Of a stretch of DNA of 7,849 nucleotides, positions 1 through 5,673 are shown one piece after another. Positions within the stretch are counted from its first letter, which is position 1. Each line of letters starts with the position of its first letter. Both the position numbers and the translations under genes were made by a program. Below the pieces are notes generated by a model that was not told where the DNA came from, ran no database searches, and saw only the letters and a list, made by a program, of their open reading frames with translations. Source of the DNA: Minisyncoccota bacterium (GTDB lineage: Bacteria; Patescibacteriota; Minisyncoccia; UBA6257; 1-14-0-10-40-38); NCBI GenBank assembly GCA_009694925.1, contig SIBX01000027.1, positions 1 through 7,849 of the forward strand, read 5' to 3'.

Positions 1-2
1 GA

Positions 3-740
3 TTAGTTTATTATTTTAAGGCTTCCAAAAACGATACTCTTAGCGAAGCAACTAATCCAAATTCAATAAAAAATAAAAACACCGAAATAAACAATTCTTT
101 TGGAGAAATTATTTTGAGAGGACAATTTTCTGAAGGATATCAAAACTCTGGTAATCCTGAATTTATAGTAAATAAAATCGACGCTTCAAAACTCCCTCGT
201 GAAAAGAACGACAACAGATCTCTTGAATTTGTATTCACAAATCCCGATTTAGCTCTTAATCTTTTATCTGAAAAAACCGGAGAATTTGCCATTAAAATAA
301 AAAATTACAGAGTATCCACAGATAAAACAAAAGGATATGATTCTGCAGAGTTGGTAGGGTTAATACAAATTAATGGGCAAACGGTTGAAGAATTTAAAAT
401 TGGGGATAAAATCGGCAATTTTACTGTTATATCAAAAACTAGAAATTTTATAAATCTTTCTGGTGAAGCTATTATTATAAAAGGAAGGTTTTTAAAAGAA
501 GGAAGTCTATACACGATTGGTAGTGGTTTTGAAATTAATGATTCCGATGTATCAAAACTTCCTCATCCAAAAGATGAACAAGGCACGAGTTTCTTTCTTC
601 AATTTAAAAATTCAGATTTAGCCAATAAATTATTATCACAAACGAATGGAGAAGTTTCTATTAAGATAAATAACTTTAGTTTGTTTATGGGGGAAGTAGA
701 AGGATATAACAGTGCCGAATTAATAGAATTAGTTAAGTAA
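3..740 (+). CDS. Partial: anchored or secreted protein with two beta-rich repeats, function unknown
   Basis: The reading frame is open from the window edge to a TAA at 740, so about 245 C-terminal residues are visible and the true start lies upstream. A TTG at 114 could be read as a start, but it falls inside the first repeat, so I reject it. The visible N-terminus (LVYYFKASKN) looks like the end of a hydrophobic anchor, followed by a polar Asn/Lys/Ser/Thr-rich linker of about 25 residues. Two homologous units of about 85-90 residues follow. Each has a GE-II-G strand, a SKLP motif, an N-DLA--LLS segment, a GE--IKI-N strand and a closing GY-SAEL motif. A short stretch with GDKIGNFTVIS joins them. 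I recall similar repeats in secreted proteins of Candidate Phyla Radiation bacteria, but this is memory, not a search. The pattern suggests an extracytoplasmic beta-sandwich or OB-like fold; no catalytic motif is visible. There is no clear terminator after the stop. Confidence 0.75.
   Translation, partial: LVYYFKASKNDTLSEATNPNSIKNKNTEINNSFGEIILRGQFSEGYQNSGNPEFIVNKIDASKLPREKNDNRSLEFVFTNPDLALNLLSEKTGEFAIKIKNYRVSTDKTKGYDSAELVGLIQINGQTVEEFKIGDKIGNFTVISKTRNFINLSGEAIIIKGRFLKEGSLYTIGSGFEINDSDVSKLPHPKDEQGTSFFLQFKNSDLANKLLSQTNGEVSIKINNFSLFMGEVEGYNSAELIELVK
102..365 (+). repeat. Protein repeat unit 1 of the partial envelope gene
   Basis: First of two homologous protein-level units, from GEIILRGQF to SAELVGLI. 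It aligns with the unit at 462-737. The last 25-residue segment (GEFAIKIKN to SAEL) matches its partner at 12 of 25 positions, counted by eye. The DNA has diverged, so this is an old domain duplication and not a recent tandem copy. Confidence 0.7.
462..737 (+). repeat. Protein repeat unit 2 of the partial envelope gene
   Basis: Second unit, from GEAIIIKGRF to the C-terminus. It keeps the SKLP motif, NSDLANKLLS (partner NPDLALNLLS), GEVSIKINN (partner GEFAIKIKN) and GYNSAEL (partner GYDSAEL), in the same order and at nearly the same spacing as unit 1. Confidence 0.7.
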
Positions 741-797
741 AAATTGCCCGTCCACTGCGCATTGTTAGGGAACCTTTATATTAACCATGTAATTTGC

Positions 798-829
798 TTG
801 GTTATTAGGCGCTGGAATTATGATATAAT
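798..829 (+). promoter_or_regulatory. Extended -10 promoter of the small membrane protein gene, predicted leaderless
   Basis: A perfect TATAAT at 824-829 is preceded by TG at 821-822, forming an extended -10 (TGATATAAT). The best -35-like hexamer is TTGGTT at 798-803. It stands 20 bp away, longer than ideal, and the extended -10 may compensate. The hexamer ends six bases before the ATG at 836, so transcription would be expected to start at or next to the A of the start codon. A 6-bp inverted repeat, TAACCA (782-787) and TGGTTA (799-804), overlaps the -35 area and could be an operator or chance. Confidence 0.65.
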
Positions 830-835
830 TTTTGT

Positions 836-1108
836 ATGTTAAGAGACCCATTACATGAAATAGAACATGCTACTAAAAAGGCAAACGAGTTTATGGGTAA
901 TAAAACCCAAGGTGTATTTGGCAAATATCCAATAACCCTCTCTTTCTTGGTACTTTTTGGAGTAATGTCTGTCTTGCATGGTTTTGACGATATTATTTTT
1001 AAGATACCTTTTTTTAGTAATCATCCTATTTTTGTTTTTATTCTAGGTATTGTTATCCTAATTTTTACCGGCTCACTATATAAACGATTACAGAAAAATA
1101 TTGATTAG
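836..1108 (+). CDS. Small protein with two membrane segments, function unknown
   Basis: A 90-residue protein with a charged, His-containing N-terminus (about residues 1-30), a first hydrophobic segment at about 31-50 (YPITLSFLVLFG onward), a short loop with HGFDD and KIPFF, a second hydrophobic segment at about 65-82, and a basic tail (KRLQKN). This predicts a membrane hairpin with both ends on the same side, probably cytoplasmic given the basic tail. I recall similar small proteins in Patescibacteria genomes, also without a function. The ATG is supported by the well-formed promoter directly before it and by the lack of any other start. There is no Shine-Dalgarno sequence. The gene is a single transcription unit, with its own promoter and a strong terminator 18 bases after the stop. 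It converges on the Pycsar-effector-like gene, so the two are not in one operon and a functional link is not implied. Confidence 0.75.
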   Translation: MLRDPLHEIEHATKKANEFMGNKTQGVFGKYPITLSFLVLFGVMSVLHGFDDIIFKIPFFSNHPIFVFILGIVILIFTGSLYKRLQKNID

Positions 1109-1125
1109 GTTGTAAGAAATAACAT

Positions 1126-1153
1126 AAAAAACCACTCGATCGAGTGGTTTTTT
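1126..1153. terminator. Bidirectional intrinsic terminator between convergent genes
   Basis: A perfect palindrome: a run of A, then ACCACTC, a GATC loop, GAGTGGT, then a run of T. The RNA has a 7-bp stem with a tetraloop, which A-U pairs can extend. Because an A-tract lies on one side and a T-tract on the other, it has the hairpin-plus-U-tract form on both strands. It lies 18 bases after the stop of the plus-strand gene ending at 1108 and about 50 bases after the stop of the minus-strand gene ending at 1205, so it probably ends both. Confidence 0.9.
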
Positions 1154-1204
1154 AATTCTGCTCATAAAACATTCCCAATCGCAATATAGTATTACTTAAT
1201 TATC

Positions 1205-1705
1205 TTAAGCTACTACTAAAACAATAATGGTAAAAATTAAAGAAAAAATTCCAAGCATAAAAGCAGTTTTTAGGGCATTATATTTTTTAGAGGCAACGCT
1301 GGAAAGATTCCATACATTTAAAGATAAAATATTTATAGACTCTCCTTCTTCAACCTCGCTTACAAGGCTAATATATTCTTCTTTCTTAAGAGAAGATATG
1401 TCCCCAAAAAAAGATAAACTTTTTTTATCACTTACAGACTTTCTTGGATACAAAACTCGTAAAGCGAATTTAAAACTCAAAATTACTAAAAATAAAGATA
1501 TAAATATTAAAATCATAGATATCGGTCTCTCAAACCACTCGCTAAATTTTAAAGAATTTATTTTATTAACAAGCAATCCAGTTAAAATTCCTAAAACTCC
1601 AAAAATAGAAACAGCTTTTGTATCTGCTTGACGCAATTGATCACTCACCTGAGACGAAATAAATTTTAACAAATCGAACCTATTATCTTTTTTATAATTT
1701 TCCAT
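1205..1705 (-). CDS. Pycsar-effector-like (DUF5706/PycTM family) membrane protein
   Basis: A 166-residue membrane protein. A short polar N-terminal helix (about 8-27) leads into an ADTKA motif (residues 27-31; D28, K30) at the start of membrane segment 1 (about 31-47). Segment 2 (about 62-85) is followed by LYPR. A cytoplasmic stretch holds SFFGDIS (98-104), KKEEY and an Asn/Leu-rich helix ending in ASKKYNALK. Membrane segment 3 (about 147-166) ends the protein. This order (aD-KA before a membrane helix, P-R after the second, FGDI, a late Ky--L before the last helix) is how I know the DUF5706/Pycsar effector family. Family members that have been studied respond to cyclic CMP or UMP and damage the inner membrane to abort phage infection. 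The assignment rests on motif memory. No nucleotide cyclase is visible. The gene starts 23 bases after gatA and may be read with it; a weak TATTAA at 1717-1712, six bases before the ATG, could be its own -10. No Shine-Dalgarno sequence is present. Confidence 0.7.
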   Translation of the reverse strand: MENYKKDNRFDLLKFISSQVSDQLRQADTKAVSIFGVLGILTGLLVNKINSLKFSEWFERPISMILIFISLFLVILSFKFALRVLYPRKSVSDKKSLSFFGDISSLKKEEYISLVSEVEEGESINILSLNVWNLSSVASKKYNALKTAFMLGIFSLIFTIIVLVVA

Positions 1706-1728
1706 TTTTATTTAATAAAAAATATTAC

Positions 1729-3210
1729 TTAATCATTTTTTTCATAATACTGCCCCAATCCCAATATGTCCGCCTCTCTAAAAGATTTTCCAATCAGCTG
1801 AAATCCAACCGGTAAGCCATTAATTCCTTTAACTGGAATAGATATTCCAGGAAGTCCTGCCAAATTAACCGGAATTGTAAAAATATCAGACAGATACATT
1901 GCCAGCGGATCTGCAGACTTCTCCCCTATCTTAAACGCCACCGTTGGCGAAACAGGAGTCAAAATCACATCAACTTCTTTAAACGCATCTGTAAAATCTT
2001 TTTTAACCAAACTTCTAACTTTCTGCGCCTTAGAATAATAAGCATCGTAATACCCAGAAGATAAAACATAAGTTCCTAAAATTATTCTTCTTTTTGGCTC
2101 ATCTCCAAATCCTTGAGTTTTATTTTTTACATATAAATCCAGTAAATTTTTTGCATTACTTCTAATCTCATTTACCCCGAGCGGAGTCGAAGGGCCAACT
2201 TTTGCATATCTAATCCCATCAAATCTCGCCAAATTAGAACTAGCTTCGGCCGGCAGTATTATGTAATAACAAGAAAGAGCATATTTTGTATTTGGCAAAG
2301 ACACTTCTTTAACTTCAAATCCAGATTTCTTATAAAAATCTATAACCGAATTAATTCCCTGCTTAGTTACCTCATCCATTCCCTCAAGATTAAAATATTC
2401 TTTAGGAATACCAATCTTCAGTTTTTTAATTTTTTCAAAATCAGGATTTATTAAATCCTCGCCATATTTTATATCTTGAGAGGTTCCATCATTTTTATCT
2501 ATTCCAGAAATTGTCTTAAAAATAGTTGCTACATCTTTGACTGTCTTTGCAAAAGGCCCAATCTGGTCCAAAGATGATGCCAACGCAATCGCTCCAAACC
2601 TTGAAACAGCCCCATAAGTGGGCTTCAAGCCAACGGCCCCACAAAGTGATGCCGGCTGCCTAATAGATCCTCCAGTATCAGTACCAAGCGATCCTAGTGC
2701 CATATGACCAGCCACTGCCACGGCCGATCCGCCAGAAGATCCTCCCGGAACTCTTTCTAGATCATAAGGATTTCTAGTTTTTTGATAGGCAGAATTTTCC
2801 GTTGAAGAACCCATAGCAAATTCATCCATATTAGTTTTGCCTAGAAATATTGCCCCAGCAGATTTTAATTTTCTAATTACTGTTGCATCATAACTTGCTA
2901 TATAATTTTCTAATAATTTTGATCCCGCAGTGGCACGATGTCCTTTGATTAAAATATTATCTTTAATTGCCATAGGGACAGCAAACATAGGCTGACTATT
3001 TAAAACATCTGCTCCGCGTATCGCCAAAACCTCATCTGCTTTTTTTGCCTCATCAAGTGCCGAAATTTTCATCAAACTTAAATAAGCTCCCAGCCTAGAG
3101 TCTTCTGATTCAATTAGATTAAAAATCTCTTCAATAAAAGAAGCTACGGTAAATTCTTTATTTAAAAGTCCTTTATGATATTTTTCGATTGTGAAATCTT
3201 TTACGTTCAT
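1729..3210 (-). CDS. gatA: Glutamyl-tRNA(Gln)/aspartyl-tRNA(Asn) amidotransferase subunit A
   Basis: A 493-residue amidase-signature enzyme, the expected length for GatA. It releases ammonia from glutamine for GatB, which amidates mischarged Glu-tRNA(Gln) or Asp-tRNA(Asn) in the cytoplasm. The Ser-cisSer-Lys triad is intact: K83 in VPMAIKDN, S158 in the PGGSSGGS loop and S182 in TDTGGSIRQP. The spacing of 75 and 24 residues matches the family. Other hallmarks are GKTNMDEFAMGSSTENSA, GLKPTYGAVSRFG, FDGIRY and LGTYVLSSGYYDAYY. A TTG four codons upstream would overlap gatC. I chose the ATG at 3210 because it gives the normal N-terminus and lies four bases after the gatC stop, a typical coupled arrangement. 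Residues 339-349 or so (GPSTPLGVNEI) form an extra loop after FDGIRY. The GPSTPLG part is encoded by a GC-rich palindromic element. gatB is not in the window. Confidence 0.97.
   Translation of the reverse strand: MNVKDFTIEKYHKGLLNKEFTVASFIEEIFNLIESEDSRLGAYLSLMKISALDEAKKADEVLAIRGADVLNSQPMFAVPMAIKDNILIKGHRATAGSKLLENYIASYDATVIRKLKSAGAIFLGKTNMDEFAMGSSTENSAYQKTRNPYDLERVPGGSSGGSAVAVAGHMALGSLGTDTGGSIRQPASLCGAVGLKPTYGAVSRFGAIALASSLDQIGPFAKTVKDVATIFKTISGIDKNDGTSQDIKYGEDLINPDFEKIKKLKIGIPKEYFNLEGMDEVTKQGINSVIDFYKKSGFEVKEVSLPNTKYALSCYYIILPAEASSNLARFDGIRYAKVGPSTPLGVNEIRSNAKNLLDLYVKNKTQGFGDEPKRRIILGTYVLSSGYYDAYYSKAQKVRSLVKKDFTDAFKEVDVILTPVSPTVAFKIGEKSADPLAMYLSDIFTIPVNLAGLPGISIPVKGINGLPVGFQLIGKSFREADILGLGQYYEKND
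2175..2194. repeat. Dispersed GC-rich palindromic element, copy inside gatA
   Basis: The plus strand reads CCCCGAGCGGAGTCGAAGGG, a GC-rich island in AT-rich DNA. On the minus strand, CGA and TCG pair around a CTCCGC loop, and the flanking CCC and GGG extend the stem across a two-base bulge. The core TCGACT[C/T]CGCTCGGG recurs at 3791-3806 inside ligA with one mismatch over 15 bases. It is translated as about GPSTPLG at a position where GatA proteins normally go directly from FDGIRY to the NAKNLLDLY region. I recall near-identical short palindromes scattered through several bacterial genomes, but cannot check this here. Confidence 0.6.
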
Positions 3211-3214
3211 AAAT

Positions 3215-3508
3215 TTATTCAAATATTGGTGGCACTTTTAACAATCCCCTTTCTTTTTCAGGAAATTCAGAAACGCAAAGAATATTATCTAGATTATCCG
3301 GCAATGTCTCATCTTCACGCATCACATTTTTTAAATCTCCGCCAGAAAAAATCGGCGACACCTTACTAGTATCGACAGAATTTAAATCATTAAAATAGTC
3401 TAAGATTTTACCCAAATCTCCCAAAAATCTCTCCTCTTGATCTGGGCGGATATCAAACCTAGAGAGTTTTGCCAAATGCTCCAAATCCTTCTTTTCCAAT
3501 TTAGACAT
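3215..3508 (-). CDS. gatC: Glutamyl-tRNA(Gln)/aspartyl-tRNA(Asn) amidotransferase subunit C
   Basis: A 97-residue protein, normal for GatC, the small subunit that wraps around GatA and GatB and stabilises the amidotransferase. Typical features are the N-terminal helix with LEHLAKLSRFDI, the segment LGKILDYFNDLNSVDTSKVSP, the NVMREDE motif and the C-terminal GLLKVPPIFE. A TTG nine codons upstream could extend the frame, but that extension would run back through the TATAAT promoter and has no family counterpart. I take the ATG at 3508. There is no Shine-Dalgarno sequence, and the -10 hexamer ends only six bases before the ATG. The stop lies four bases before the gatA ATG, so gatC and gatA are clearly one operon. 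ligA ends 44 bases upstream with no visible terminator, so read-through from ligA is also possible. Confidence 0.95.
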   Translation of the reverse strand: MSKLEKKDLEHLAKLSRFDIRPDQEERFLGDLGKILDYFNDLNSVDTSKVSPIFSGGDLKNVMREDETLPDNLDNILCVSEFPEKERGLLKVPPIFE

Positions 3509-3514
3509 TCTTTT

Positions 3515-3542
3515 ATTATATATAAACAACCTCAAAAAACAA
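3515..3542 (-). promoter_or_regulatory. gatC promoter, predicted leaderless
   Basis: On the minus strand a perfect TATAAT covers 3520-3515. It is followed by the six bases AAAAGA and then the gatC ATG at 3508. A weak -35, TTGTTT at 3542-3537, stands 16 bp upstream. The expected start point, about seven bases after the -10, coincides with the A of the ATG. The geometry is the same as at the gene starting at 836. Confidence 0.6.
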
Positions 3543-3552
3543 AAAATAAAAT

Positions 3553-5604
3553 TTAATCAAGTAATTTTAAAAACTCTTTTTCATCCAAAACCTTGATCCC
3601 TAATTTTTGTGCTTTTTCTAACTTTGATCCAGGATTTTCACCTACCACTAAATAGGTAAGCTTCTTACTAACCGATTCCGTCACCTCCCCTCCAAGCACT
3701 CGTATCTTTTCTTTTGCCTCATCCCTACCCAAAGAAGAAAGCGTTCCGGTCAAGACAAAAGACATTCCCTTTAATTTCTCATTTTCTAGGCCCGAGCGAA
3801 GTCGAGTTGTTTCCAGCTCAACTCCAGATTTCTCAAGTTTTTTTAAAAATACCTGGTTCTGATCATTCCTGAACCAATCAAAAATACTCTGTGCCACCTT
3901 AGGCCCAATATCACGTATTTGCTGTAAATCTTCTAATTCCAACAATCTTAGAATATTAAAAATATCGCCAATTTTGATTTTTACATTTTGATTTTTCATT
4001 TTAGAAATCACTTGCTGTGCAAGTAATTGCGAGGTTTCTTCACCTATATGCAAAATCCCCAAACTATAAATAAATCTTGGTAAGGTTATTTTTTTTCTAA
4101 GATTAATTTCGGTGATTATATTTTCTGCAGATTTTTCACCAAATCTTTCCAAAACCTCTATATCTCCCTTTTTGAGCTCAAATATATCTCCAGCATCAGA
4201 AATTAAACCTTCATCTAAAAATCTATCAATAATCTTCGGACCCAATCCCTCCATATTAAAAGCTCCACGCGAAACAAAGTGATATAAAGATTCCCTTCTT
4301 ACGGCTCCACAGTTTGGATTGGCACATTTCCATAAGACTCCCTCATTAATAACTCCCGAACCATCTTCTGGACATTTCTTTGGAATTTTAAAAGAAACTT
4401 CATCGCCAGTGCGAAGTTCTGGAAGATTTTTAATTATTTTTGGTATTACGTCTCCTGCACGAGACACAATCACAGTGTCTCCAATTTTCAATCCCAATCT
4501 TTCTATTTCATCAAAATTATGCAAAGTTGCATGAGTAATAGTAACCCCATTTAATTCAACTGGCTCCAAATCAGCCACGGGAGTTAAAACTCCAGTTCTG
4601 CCAACTTGCACTCTGATATCAACTAATTTTGTCGTAGCCTCTTTCGGAGAAAATTTATAAGCACAAGCTCCTCTTGGTGCTTTGCCAATAATTCCCGCCT
4701 CATCAAATAAATTATTATTATTCAAAATAACAACCACACCATCTATTTCATAAGTTAGCTTCCCTCTATTTTTTTCCCAATAATTTCTATAAGTCACAAC
4801 TTCTTTAATTGAATTAACAAATTTTGTATCTAAATTTGTCTTAAATCCTAATTCTTTTAAAATTTTATGTTCTTCTTGGTGATTTTTTTGTCCCAAATCA
4901 GTTACTAATCCATAAGCATAAGAATCAAGACGCCTTGAAGCAGCTATACTAGAATCCAATTGGCGAATTGTTCCAGCGGCCAAATTCCTTGGATTAGCAA
5001 AAACTTTCTCTCCTTTTTCAGATAATTCTTTATTTATTCTTTCAAATTCTTTTAAAGTTAAAAAAACCTCGCCCCTTACAACGATTCTTTTTGGAATTTG
5101 ATATTTAGAATTTAAAGCTTCTAACTTAAGTGGTATGGCTTCAACCGTTCTAAGGTTTTGAGTCACATCCTCGCCCACAATTCCATCTCCACGCGTCGAT
5201 CCTTGGACGAATATCCCATTTTCATAAACCAGCTCAATAGCTAGTCCGTCTATTTTTGGCTCAAGATAAAATTCTGGCGCCACATCCTTGCCTAAAAAAT
5301 TCTTTAATCTCTGAAGCCAATCTTCAAATTCTTTTTCCGAAAAAACATCATTCAAAGATATCATCGGCTTTTCATGCTTAGCCTTTTCAAATTCCGGTAA
5401 CGGCGCTCCAGCCACTCTTTGAGTTGGAGAATCTGGCGTAATTAAGTCTGGGAACTCTTGTTCTAAATTAAAAAGTTCGCGCTTAAGCGCATCTAATGCC
5501 TCATCGGAAACCAACGATTTATCCAAGACATGATAAGAATACCTATATTCGTCTATAAGCTTCCTTAATTTCTCTATTCTCTTGCTCGTCTCCACCTTAT
5601 TCAT
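3553..5604 (-). CDS. ligA: NAD+-dependent DNA ligase
   Basis: A 683-residue enzyme, the usual LigA length. It seals nicks in duplex DNA using NAD+ in replication and repair. Domains in order: Ia (about 1-65, with YRYSYHVLD for NMN/NAD+ recognition); nucleotidyltransferase (about 66-320) with the adenylated lysine K117 in LEPKIDG, STRGDG, VVRGEV, ANPRNLAAGTIRQLD and YEIDGVV; OB-fold (about 322-400, VQVGRTGVLTPVADLEPV, THATLHN); zinc finger (about 408-435); helix-hairpin-helix repeats (about 445-590); BRCT (about 608-683, FVLTGTLSSLGRDEA and YLVVGENPGSKLEKA). The zinc finger is odd: C411, C427 and C432 are present, but the expected second Cys of the CP-CG knuckle is Asp414 (CPEDG). Residues TTRLRSG (about 599-605), between the helix-hairpin-helix and BRCT domains, are encoded by a palindromic element shared with gatA. 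The ATG at 5604 is supported by the promoter just before it. No Shine-Dalgarno sequence is present. Confidence 0.98.
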   Translation of the reverse strand: MNKVETSKRIEKLRKLIDEYRYSYHVLDKSLVSDEALDALKRELFNLEQEFPDLITPDSPTQRVAGAPLPEFEKAKHEKPMISLNDVFSEKEFEDWLQRLKNFLGKDVAPEFYLEPKIDGLAIELVYENGIFVQGSTRGDGIVGEDVTQNLRTVEAIPLKLEALNSKYQIPKRIVVRGEVFLTLKEFERINKELSEKGEKVFANPRNLAAGTIRQLDSSIAASRRLDSYAYGLVTDLGQKNHQEEHKILKELGFKTNLDTKFVNSIKEVVTYRNYWEKNRGKLTYEIDGVVVILNNNNLFDEAGIIGKAPRGACAYKFSPKEATTKLVDIRVQVGRTGVLTPVADLEPVELNGVTITHATLHNFDEIERLGLKIGDTVIVSRAGDVIPKIIKNLPELRTGDEVSFKIPKKCPEDGSGVINEGVLWKCANPNCGAVRRESLYHFVSRGAFNMEGLGPKIIDRFLDEGLISDAGDIFELKKGDIEVLERFGEKSAENIITEINLRKKITLPRFIYSLGILHIGEETSQLLAQQVISKMKNQNVKIKIGDIFNILRLLELEDLQQIRDIGPKVAQSIFDWFRNDQNQVFLKKLEKSGVELETTRLRSGLENEKLKGMSFVLTGTLSSLGRDEAKEKIRVLGGEVTESVSKKLTYLVVGENPGSKLEKAQKLGIKVLDEKEFLKLLD
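3791..3806. repeat. Dispersed GC-rich palindromic element, copy inside ligA
   Basis: The plus strand reads CCCGAGCGAAGTCGAG. It shares a 15-base core with the copy at 2175-2194 in gatA, with one mismatch, and has the same CGA/TCG inner stem around a six-base loop. It is translated as TRLRSG in the linker between the helix-hairpin-helix and BRCT domains of LigA, a tolerant site. Both copies have the same orientation relative to the genes, but the ligA copy is read in a different frame (TRLRSG against STPLG). Confidence 0.6.
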
Positions 5605-5611
5605 AACTAAA

Positions 5612-5641
5612 ATAATAACAAAAAACAGTCAGTTAAACCAA
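5612..5641 (-). promoter_or_regulatory. ligA promoter, predicted leaderless or near-leaderless
   Basis: On the minus strand, TTGGTT (5641-5636) is followed after 18 bp by TATTAT (5617-5612), a one-mismatch -10, with TG at 5620-5619 giving an extended -10 (TGTTATTAT). Seven bases separate it from the ligA ATG at 5604, so the start point should fall at or within a base or two of the ATG. Confidence 0.5.
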
Positions 5642-5646
5642 GAAAT

Positions 5647-5673
5647 AAAAAATCATTTAGGATTTAAAATCCT
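5647..5673 (-). terminator. Possible weak terminator after the pilin cluster
   Basis: On the minus strand AGGATT-TTA-AATCCT (5673-5659) forms a 6-bp hairpin that includes the stop codon of the last pilin gene. A run of six T follows at 5652-5647. The stem is short and AT-rich, and six bases separate it from the T-run, so it is a poor terminator by the usual rules. Its place between the pilin cluster and the ligA promoter is the main support. Confidence 0.3.

Noticed and set aside
305..514. Minus-strand frame inside the repeat-protein gene
   Set aside because: It is a shadow of the plus-strand gene, whose repeat structure shows the true frame. The frames at 3175-3369 and 4319-4534 (+) are likewise shadows of gatA/gatC and ligA.
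741..835. Possible RNA gene or extra small gene in the gap before 836
   Set aside because: Apart from the promoter and a weak 6-bp inverted repeat, I see no tRNA-like fold, riboswitch or open frame of note. The GC-richer patch at about 746-770 is unexplained.
1227..1631. 134-codon plus-strand frame opposite the Pycsar-effector-like gene
   Set aside because: It is antisense to a gene with clear membrane segments and family motifs; its product is Lys/Ile-rich without a recognisable domain, as expected from AT-rich complementary DNA.
3211..3222. TTG start giving a 497-residue GatA
   Set aside because: It would overlap gatC by eight bases and adds MNKF with no family support. The ATG at 3210 fits the normal GatA N-terminus.
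3509..3535. TTG start giving a 106-residue GatC
   Set aside because: The added nine codons cover the TATAAT promoter, and GatC normally begins at the MSKLEKKDLEHLAKL-type helix.
5479..5490. Perfect 12-base palindrome GCGCTTAAGCGC
   Set aside because: It lies in conserved LigA coding sequence (DALKREL region), has no second copy in the window and no promoter context, so it is probably chance.
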